Shown: positions 6,093-14,007 of the stretch, piece by piece
Numbering within the stretch: position 1 is the first letter of the stretch
Layout of the letters: each line of letters starts with the position of its first letter
Assembly: GCA_039030915.1 (NCBI GenBank)
Contig: JBCCDG010000108.1
Span: forward strand, 1-14,007
DNA from: Thermohalobaculum sp039030915
Lineage (GTDB): Bacteria; Pseudomonadota; Alphaproteobacteria; Rhodobacterales; Rhodobacteraceae
Reading direction: 5' to 3'
Length of the DNA: 14,007 nucleotides
The notes under the pieces: generated by a model
Database searches by the model: none
The model's input: the letters and a program-made list of their open reading frames with translations, nothing else
Told to the model about the DNA's origin: nothing
Position numbers and translations under genes: made by a program

Positions 6093-8283
6093 GGGAGAGG
6101 AACTGGAAGAGAAGACGCTCCTCGATCGGCTTGGCCAGCACCTCGAGCTCACGCGCGAAGCAGACGGCGCGGACCTCGTCGAGCCCCTTGGCGGTGATGA
6201 CGAGGGCGGGAACCGGGCCGAGCGCATCCTCGATGGCGGCGACGGCATCTGGCCCCGTCTCACCGCCCTGTAGGTGATAGTCGACGATGAGCGCGTCGGG
6301 GCTGAGGCCCGTCTCGCGGAGGAGCGCCACGGCCTCGGCCCCGCTATCCACTTCGAGCGCCTCGAAACCCCAGCTCTCGAGCTGAAGGGCGAGGGCGGCG
6401 GAGACCTCCGCGTCATCCTCGATGATCAGCACCACCGCCTGGCGGCCGATGACGCGGGGCGGGGCGGGAGCATGCGGGCCCGCGCTGCCGGCGGGGCTGT
6501 CGGCGCGCCCGAGCGTGACGGTGAAGCGGGAGCCGCGGCCGGGCTCGGAGACAAGGTCGAGCGGGTGGCCGAGAAGCTCGCAGGCGCGTTGCACGATGGT
6601 GAGGCCGAGGCCCATGCCGGAGGCCGGGTTGCCGTCGGCGTTGAGGCGGCGAAACTCCCGGAAGATCTCGTCGCGGCTCTCGGCCGGGATGCCGGGGCCG
6701 GTGTCCACCACCTCGACCCGCACCGCATCGCCCGCCCGGCGAACGCCGATCAGCACGCGCCCCGCTTCGGTGTAACGGATCGCGTTGGCGAGGAGGTTCT
6801 GCAGGATACGGCGGAGGAGGGAAGGGTCGCTGTCCACGACTGCCGCAGTGGGCACCACGCGGAGCGAGAGGCCCTTCTCGCGGGCGAGCGGCTGATGCTC
6901 CTCCTCGAGCCGGGAGAGGAGGAGGCCGAGGTCGATGGCGCTTCGCTTCACCTCCGCCCGGCCGGAATCGAGCCGGGAGATATCGAGGAGGGCGTTTAGG
7001 ATGCTCTCCACGCTGCCGAGCGCGTTCTGCGCGCGATGCGCGATTGTCGCTTCCTTCGCGCCAAGCTCCATGCCCGAGAGGGTGGAGAGGAAGAGCTTGG
7101 CGGCGGAGAGAGGTTGGAGGAGGTCGTGGCTGGCGGCCGCGACGAAGCGGGACTTGGAGGCGTTGGCCCGTTCGGCGACGGCAACGGCCTGTTCCAGTTC
7201 GCGCGTCCTCAGATGGACGCGCTCCTCCAGCGCCTGATTGGTCTCGGCCAGCGCGGCGACCGCCCGCCGCTCGGTGGTGACGTCGGAGAAGGAGATGAGA
7301 AAGCCGCGATCAGGCATCTCAGCCATGAAGACGCTTAGGATCGTGTCGTCGTCGAAGCGGAGGTCGAACGTCATCGGCTCGCGCGCGCCACGGCCGGAGA
7401 TCCAGGCGCGCACGCCTGCGCAGGTCGCCCCTTTCGCAAAGTCGGCGCGCTGCTCGATATGCTCGAGGAGCTGGCGGAACCGCGTGCCGAGGCGGACGAA
7501 ATGGTTGGGCGGGTTGAGAAGCTCGTCCGCCCGCCGGTTCCAGCCGACGAGGCGCGCGTTCTCGTCGAAGATGCAGACGCCCTGCGCCATGTGGTCGAGG
7601 GTCGCGCGGATCATCCGGGCCTGCGCGTCGAGCAGGCGGTCCCGCTCCGCATGCTCCAGCCGCACCATGTCGGTCACGTCCGTATGGAGGATCGCGATGC
7701 CGCCATCGGGCGTCCGGTGCTCGCTGATCTGGAGGTGCTCGCCCGTGGTCAGCGCGACGTTGAAGATCGCGTGCTCGGCGGCCGGGTGCTTGCGTCGCCG
7801 GTCGACCCACGCCGCACCCCCGCCTCCCCGGCGCAGGTCGAGGCTGGCGCTTCGGCTGCAGCGCTCGATGTAGTCGCCGAAGCTCATGCCGGGGGCGAGC
7901 GTTTCCCAGACATCCGGTAGCTGGCGGCAGAAGCGGCTGTTGTGGAGGACGAGCCGCTTGTCCGGGCCGAAGAGCGCGAAGCCCTCCTCCACCGCCTCGA
8001 GCGCGTTGGCGAGGTCGGCCCGGGCGCGCGCCTCGGCCCGGCTCGCTTCCTCGAGCTGTGCATTGGACTGGTTGAGAAGCTCGAGCGTTCCCTCCAGGTC
8101 CCGCGTCCGCTCGCGCACCTCCTCCTCCAGCAGGACCGCGCGCTGGAAATGGGCGTAGCCCGCATCGGCCTTGTCGGTCGCAAGCTCCACCCGGCGCATC
8201 AGCGCTTCGCTGATCCTGAGGAGCTTTTCGGCCCGTCGCTCGGCCGGATCGGCGGGATCGACGAGGGACGGTGCCCCGCTCAC
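6082..8283 (-). CDS. PAS-domain hybrid sensor histidine kinase/response regulator (NahK-like)
   Basis: Predicted cytoplasmic hybrid kinase of 733 residues, with no membrane segment or signal peptide. Order: N-terminal coiled coil (about 15-95, EEEVRERTRDLEGTLELLNQ); two PAS_7-type domains (about 96-205, GFALFGPDKRLVLHNSRFCR, and about 228-338, GVCIFDENARLVGWNRRADE); a coiled linker; HisKA with H-box AAASHDLLQP (phospho-acceptor H386); HATPase with N-box LANAIRYT (498-505), G1 DTGPGIP and G2 GMGLGLTIV; a Pro/Ala linker; and a complete receiver domain (D623/D624, phospho-acceptor D668, T697, K718). There is no HPt or output domain, so phosphate must leave to partners encoded elsewhere. The GTG at 8283 overlaps the FIST gene stop as GTGA; the conserved coiled coil begins soon after it. 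Architecture and pairing with a FIST protein resemble P. aeruginosa NahK, partner of the NO/haem sensor NosP. The signal here is inferred, not shown. Confidence 0.9.
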   Translation of the reverse strand: MSGAPSLVDPADPAERRAEKLLRISEALMRRVELATDKADAGYAHFQRAVLLEEEVRERTRDLEGTLELLNQSNAQLEEASRAEARARADLANALEAVEEGFALFGPDKRLVLHNSRFCRQLPDVWETLAPGMSFGDYIERCSRSASLDLRRGGGGAAWVDRRRKHPAAEHAIFNVALTTGEHLQISEHRTPDGGIAILHTDVTDMVRLEHAERDRLLDAQARMIRATLDHMAQGVCIFDENARLVGWNRRADELLNPPNHFVRLGTRFRQLLEHIEQRADFAKGATCAGVRAWISGRGAREPMTFDLRFDDDTILSVFMAEMPDRGFLISFSDVTTERRAVAALAETNQALEERVHLRTRELEQAVAVAERANASKSRFVAAASHDLLQPLSAAKLFLSTLSGMELGAKEATIAHRAQNALGSVESILNALLDISRLDSGRAEVKRSAIDLGLLLSRLEEEHQPLAREKGLSLRVVPTAAVVDSDPSLLRRILQNLLANAIRYTEAGRVLIGVRRAGDAVRVEVVDTGPGIPAESRDEIFREFRRLNADGNPASGMGLGLTIVQRACELLGHPLDLVSEPGRGSRFTVTLGRADSPAGSAGPHAPAPPRVIGRQAVVLIIEDDAEVSAALALQLESWGFEALEVDSGAEAVALLRETGLSPDALIVDYHLQGGETGPDAVAAIEDALGPVPALVITAKGLDEVRAVCFARELEVLAKPIEERLLFQFLSRVC

Positions 8284-9455
8284 GGCTCGGCCGGGTAGAT
8301 GGCGAGCCCCGTCATCGTCTGGTTCACATGCGCGCCGTTGTGCTGCTCGCCATAGGTGTTGAAGCCCACGACGCGATGGGCGGCGAACATCCGGGAGATG
8401 GCGCGCACGGCCTGCGTCTGCTCCGCCTCGACACGGCGGAGGATGCAGTCGCAGGCGATGATGAGGTCTGGCGCGCCGCCCTCGGCCAGCCGGCATAGCT
8501 CCCCTTCGAGATGCGCGGTCATGTCCTCGGGCTCTGCTAGGGTGAGGACCAGCCCCTCCTCTATGGCAGAGAAGAAGACGAGCTCGCCATTGGGGGCGAC
8601 CTGCCGGATGGCGCGCACATGGTGCTGCCCGCCGATGCGGACCAGCACGGGGTTGGCCGCGAAGGTCTGCCGGCAGAGCGTCTCGTTCTCCTTGCCGAGC
8701 ATGCGGGCATACTCGCGCGCGGCAGGCTCGGCATTGAGCTCGGAGACCACGCGCCGCTCAGGGTCCGCCGCGGTCACGACCATCTTGGTCGCCGTCGGGC
8801 GCAGATGGTCGAAGCGGAAGACGCGGATGGGGCAGCGCGTGCGGATGAGGGCTACGACGGCGGCGTTCTGCATGACCGCGCCGTTATGGCCGAGCTTCGT
8901 TTGCCGGAACGCCAGCCCGTCCCCTGCCGAGCCGCCGAAAAAGGGTGTGGGCCCGAGCGCGAGCGAGAGGGTGGCCGCCACTTCCTCCTCGCTTTGCGAA
9001 AGGCCGTCGACCAGCATCAGCGCGCAGTCGTGCTGCCAGTCGGGATGGCGGCGGGCGAGACAGGCGCGTTCGTGCATGAGCCGGGTGGCGACGGCGTTGC
9101 CGTCGAGCCGGCTCACATCCTGGATGGCGACGATGCGGGTGGCGAAGCTTTCGGCCGGCAGGGCGATGCCCACGATCTCGCCCGACGTGTAGCCCTCGGG
9201 CGAGATCTCGCCCGCCGTCGTGCAGCCGATGACCTGCGCCTCGGGAAAGCGGGCGCGGCATGCACTCATGAGGGCGGCGAAATCCGTGCACGGGGCGGCG
9301 AAGACGACGACGAGCGCGAAGGGGCCGGCGCCGAAGGCCGCCGCGAGCCGGTCCGTGGCTGCGGCGACGTCGTCGCAAGGCGCATGGCCGCGCCGCACCA
9401 CGGGAGCGAGTCCCTCGGACGCCGATCGGCCAGTGACGGGCGCGGAACCGTCCAC
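8280..9455 (-). CDS. FIST-domain sensory protein (NosP-like)
   Basis: Soluble sensory protein of the FIST family, 391 residues from GTG at 9455. The FIST N-terminal region covers about 20-225, with VIGCTTAGEISPEGYTSGE (76-94), ALMLVDGLSQSEEEV (145-159) and GGSAGDG (174-180). The FIST_C region follows at about 235-380, with VRIGGQHH (272-279), LIIACDCILRR (331-341) and VVGFNTYGEQHNG (362-374). The GTG is chosen because AGGAG lies 7 nt upstream. A TTG 36 nt earlier at 9491 is in frame but lacks such a site. There is no signal peptide or membrane span. FIST proteins are ligand-binding input modules; NosP members bind haem and NO and regulate an adjacent hybrid kinase. The 4-nt overlap with the kinase gene supports that partnership. 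Several histidines could be haem ligands, but I cannot assign one from sequence, so amino-acid or other small-molecule sensing remains possible. Confidence 0.88.
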   Translation of the reverse strand: MDGSAPVTGRSASEGLAPVVRRGHAPCDDVAAATDRLAAAFGAGPFALVVVFAAPCTDFAALMSACRARFPEAQVIGCTTAGEISPEGYTSGEIVGIALPAESFATRIVAIQDVSRLDGNAVATRLMHERACLARRHPDWQHDCALMLVDGLSQSEEEVAATLSLALGPTPFFGGSAGDGLAFRQTKLGHNGAVMQNAAVVALIRTRCPIRVFRFDHLRPTATKMVVTAADPERRVVSELNAEPAAREYARMLGKENETLCRQTFAANPVLVRIGGQHHVRAIRQVAPNGELVFFSAIEEGLVLTLAEPEDMTAHLEGELCRLAEGGAPDLIIACDCILRRVEAEQTQAVRAISRMFAAHRVVGFNTYGEQHNGAHVNQTMTGLAIYPAEP

Positions 9456-9481
9456 GCGCCTTCTCCTCCCACTCTGTTCTT

Positions 9482-9496
9482 GTTCTTGCAACGAAC
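9482..9496. promoter_or_regulatory. GTTC-N7-GAAC dyad before the FIST gene
   Basis: GTTC (9482-9485) and GAAC (9493-9496) form a short dyad around TTGCAAC, immediately beside a tandem TGTTCT-TGTTCT (9475-9486). It lies about 27 nt upstream of the chosen GTG start, in an AT-richer patch of the leader. It could be an operator or part of a promoter. The arms are short, so confidence is low. Confidence 0.2.
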
Positions 9497-9544
9497 TCTG
9501 CCCTGCAGCCGCCCGTCGCGCAACCGAGCAACGCGCATGGGGCG

Positions 9545-9558
9545 ATGACGCCCGTCAT
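9545..9558. promoter_or_regulatory. Perfect palindrome, candidate operator for the FIST-kinase genes
   Basis: ATGACG-CC-CGTCAT is a perfect 6-bp inverted repeat with a 2-nt centre, about 90 nt upstream of the FIST start in the gene-free stretch 9456-9725. The size and near-continuous symmetry suit a homodimeric regulator site better than an RNA hairpin, because the loop would be too tight. The cognate regulator is unknown. Confidence 0.3.
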
Positions 9559-9597
9559 TCTGTCGTCGGGCCGTCCGCGCGCTACCGGTATCGCGGG

Positions 9598-9619
9598 AAA
9601 GCCATCCGTCGATGGCCTT
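9598..9619 (-). terminator. Possible terminator of the gcvTHP operon
   Basis: On the minus strand AAGGCCATC (9619-9611) pairs with GATGGCTTT (9606-9598) around a GACG tetraloop, giving nine pairs including one G-U. It lies about 107 nt after the gcvP stop. The three final U residues are in the stem and only CCC follows, so it lacks a full U-tract; it could be a weak intrinsic terminator or an mRNA 3'-end stabiliser. Confidence 0.35.
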
Positions 9620-9725
9620 GGTCAATCATGGCCGCACGGCTTGGCGACCGACAGATGGGGCCATCGCGCCCGCGGGCCACGGCGGAGTGGTGTGGGTCCC
9701 GGCTCGGTCGTCACCCGCGTGTGGA

Positions 9726-12563
<2,838 letters not shown>

Positions 12564-12567
12564 GGTC

Positions 12568-12930
12568 TCACCCCGTGATCGCCTTGTAGGCATCCTCGTC
12601 CATCAGGGCGTCGATATCGGCGCCGTCGGCAGGCCGGAGCTTGAAGAACCATCCTTCGCCGAGCGGGTCCGAGTTGACGAGAGAGGGCTCCTCGACGATG
12701 CGCTCGTTGATCCCGACGATCTCGCCATCGACGGGGGCCACGATGTCAGAGGCGGCCTTCACGCTCTCGATGGTCACGATCTCCTGACCCTTCTCGACCT
12801 TCTTGCCGGCCTCCGGCAGTTCGACGAAGACGATGTCGCCGAGCTGCTCGGTCGCGTAGGCCGTGATGCCGACGGTCACCTCGTCGCCCTCGGCGCGAAG
12901 CCACTCGTGGTCCTCGGTGTATTTCAGCAT
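12568..12930 (-). CDS. gcvH: Glycine cleavage system H protein
   Basis: Lipoyl carrier protein that shuttles the aminomethyl group between GcvP, GcvT and the L-protein. It has 120 residues, a normal length. The lipoyl domain is intact: YTEDHEWLRAEGDEVTVGIT at the N-terminus, GDIVFVELPEAGKKVEKGQE, then IVTIESVKAASDI with the lipoylated Lys58, and SDPLGEGWFFKL near the C-terminus. The ATG at 12930 is preceded by a strong AGGAGGGG site that overlaps the gcvT stop, tying its translation to gcvT. It lies between gcvT (15 nt gap) and gcvP (4 nt gap). Confidence 0.97.
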   Translation of the reverse strand: MLKYTEDHEWLRAEGDEVTVGITAYATEQLGDIVFVELPEAGKKVEKGQEIVTIESVKAASDIVAPVDGEIVGINERIVEEPSLVNSDPLGEGWFFKLRPADGADIDALMDEDAYKAITG

Positions 12931-12944
12931 GCTCGTTTCCCCTC

Positions 12945-14007
12945 CTAACGCTTTTGACGTGCCTCGACGAACGGCAGCGCGGTCACGGTGACTTCGATCC
13001 GACGGCCGCGCTGCTCGGCCGTCAGGCGGTTGCCGGGTGCGGTGTGCGCGGCGGTGACGTAGCCCATGGCCACGGGGCGGCCGAGGCTGGGGCCGAAGCC
13101 GCCGGAGGTGACGCTGCCGACGGGCCCTTCTTCGGCCGAGAGCGTGGCGCCGGCCCGGATTGGAGCGCGTCCCTCTACGGCGAGCCCCACGCGCCGCCGC
13201 GCCGCGCCTTCGGCAAGCTCCGGGAAGATCCTTGCGGCGCCCGGAAAGCCGCCTTCGCGCGGGCCGCCCGCGCGACGCGCCTTGCCGATGGACCACTCGA
13301 GCGCCGCCTCGACCGGGCTGGTGGTCGCGTCGAGGTCGCTACCCATGAGGCAGAGCCCGGCCTCCAGGCGCAGCGTGTCGCGCGCGCCGAGGCCGGCGGG
13401 CCTGACGCGCGCACTGGCGATTAGGCGGTCGAAGAGGTCGCCCGCGCAGTCGGCGTCGACCGCGATCTCGAAGCCGTCCTCGCCCGTGTAGCCAGAGCGG
13501 CTGGCGATGACGGGGATGCCGTCGACGGCAAGCTCCCGGACGTCCATGAACCGCATGGCCGCGCTTTCGGGCGCGAGCTCCGCGAGCACGGCCCCGGCCT
13601 CGGGGCCCTGGAGCGCGAGGAGAGCGCGGTCGGCCAGCATCTCGACCCGGCATCCTTCGAGCGCCGCGTCGAGATAGGCGAGATCGTCCTCCGTGCAGGC
13701 GGCGTTCACGACGAGCAGCAGGCGATCCGTCAGCCGGGCCATCATCAGGTCGTCACGGATCCCGCCCTCGTCGTTCGTGAGAAGCGCATAGCGCTGCCGG
13801 CCGGGGGCGAGGTCCAGGATATCGGCGGGCACGAGGCGTTCGAGTGCGCGTGAGGCCTCTGCCACGCCCCCGGGCGCGCTGATCTCGATCTGTCCCATGT
13901 GCGAGACGTCGAAGACGCTTGCCGCGGCCCGGCAGTGCAGATGCTCGGCGACGATCCCGTCCTCGTAGTTCAGCGGCATCTCGTAGCCCGCGAAAGGCAC
14001 CATGCGC
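12945..14007 (-). CDS. gcvT: Aminomethyltransferase, T-protein (partial, 5' end outside window)
   Basis: Tetrahydrofolate-dependent T-protein, which takes the methylene carbon from aminomethyl-GcvH to give 5,10-methylene-THF and releases ammonia. About 354 residues are visible. The frame runs through the right edge, and the family N-terminus normally has 15-20 more residues before the RMVPFAGYEMPLNY seen here, so the internal ATG at 14003 is not the true start. Clear motifs: HLHCRAAASVFDVSHMGQIE, GRQRYALLTNDEGGIRDDLM, ALLALQGPEA, SRSGYTGEDGFEI, GLGARDTLRLEAGLCLMGSD and the C-terminal domain VGSVTSGGFGPSLGRPVAMG. First visible gene of the gcvT-gcvH-gcvP operon. Any glycine riboswitch or promoter would lie beyond the window. 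Confidence 0.96.
   Translation of the reverse strand, partial: RMVPFAGYEMPLNYEDGIVAEHLHCRAAASVFDVSHMGQIEISAPGGVAEASRALERLVPADILDLAPGRQRYALLTNDEGGIRDDLMMARLTDRLLLVVNAACTEDDLAYLDAALEGCRVEMLADRALLALQGPEAGAVLAELAPESAAMRFMDVRELAVDGIPVIASRSGYTGEDGFEIAVDADCAGDLFDRLIASARVRPAGLGARDTLRLEAGLCLMGSDLDATTSPVEAALEWSIGKARRAGGPREGGFPGAARIFPELAEGAARRRVGLAVEGRAPIRAGATLSAEEGPVGSVTSGGFGPSLGRPVAMGYVTAAHTAPGNRLTAEQRGRRIEVTVTALPFVEARQKR

Noticed and set aside
8284..8496. N-terminal extension of the hybrid kinase into the FIST gene
   Set aside because: The extra residues are Arg/Pro-rich and unlike kinase N-termini; the GTGA overlap at 8280-8283 is a typical coupled start.
9456..9491. TTG start for the FIST protein at 9491
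   Set aside because: The added residues are Gln/Arg-rich and include the DNA that reads as a strong AGGAG site for the GTG at 9455.
8619..9548. Long plus-strand open frame (309 codons) opposite the FIST gene
   Set aside because: It is antisense to the conserved FIST gene with no domain or ribosome binding site I recognise; a codon-bias shadow.
12931..13296. Upstream extension of the gcvH frame
   Set aside because: It lies inside gcvT in another frame and is Arg-rich; the ATG at 12930 has a strong ribosome binding site and gives a normal-length H protein.

Overview
The window is very GC-rich and densely coded, with every supported gene on the minus strand. The gene content points to an alphaproteobacterium, most likely Rhodobacterales-like: an unsplit GcvP in a gcvT-gcvH-gcvP cluster, a one-domain ModE-type regulator before modABC, and a FIST protein paired with a PAS hybrid histidine kinase. 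The taxonomic call is an inference from composition and gene content. I see no tRNA, rRNA, CRISPR array, insertion sequence or prophage gene. No gene-free stretch exceeds 300 bases; the longest is 270 bases at 9456-9725.

Layout, in the direction of transcription (right to left). (1) The glycine cleavage operon gcvT (cut by the right edge), gcvH and gcvP, 14007-9726. It ends in a hairpin at 9598-9619 that may be its terminator. (2) A FIST-domain sensor (9455-8280) overlapping by 4 nt a hybrid histidine kinase (8283-6082). This pair resembles the NosP/NahK nitric-oxide sensing pairs of other proteobacteria. (3) Five nt after the kinase, a short ModE-like winged-helix regulator (6076-5708), then a 146-nt gap holding a TATAAC box inside a Mo-box-like dyad, then the molybdate ABC transporter modA-modB-modC (5561-2972). 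(4) After a 100-nt gap with a plausible promoter and dyad, a tungstate-type ABC transporter in the order tupB-tupC-tupA (2871-573). Last comes a regulator gene joining an excisionase-type HTH to a periplasmic-binding-protein-like domain (564 to beyond the left edge).

How the genes fit together: mod and tup together form a molybdate/tungstate acquisition locus. Each transporter is paired with a regulator, ModE-like at the head of mod and HTH-PBP at the tail of tup. The FIST/kinase pair lies immediately upstream and may be co-transcribed with the ModE-like gene, which would link a (possibly NO/haem) sensory input to metal-oxyanion uptake. That link is inference. The glycine cleavage operon looks like ordinary housekeeping and is probably functionally unrelated.

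No single element is clearly a new biological system. The most interesting points are the continuous sensor-kinase-ModE-mod-tup gene run, the hairpin at the kinase/ModE-like junction, and the candidate operators before modA, tupB and the FIST gene.
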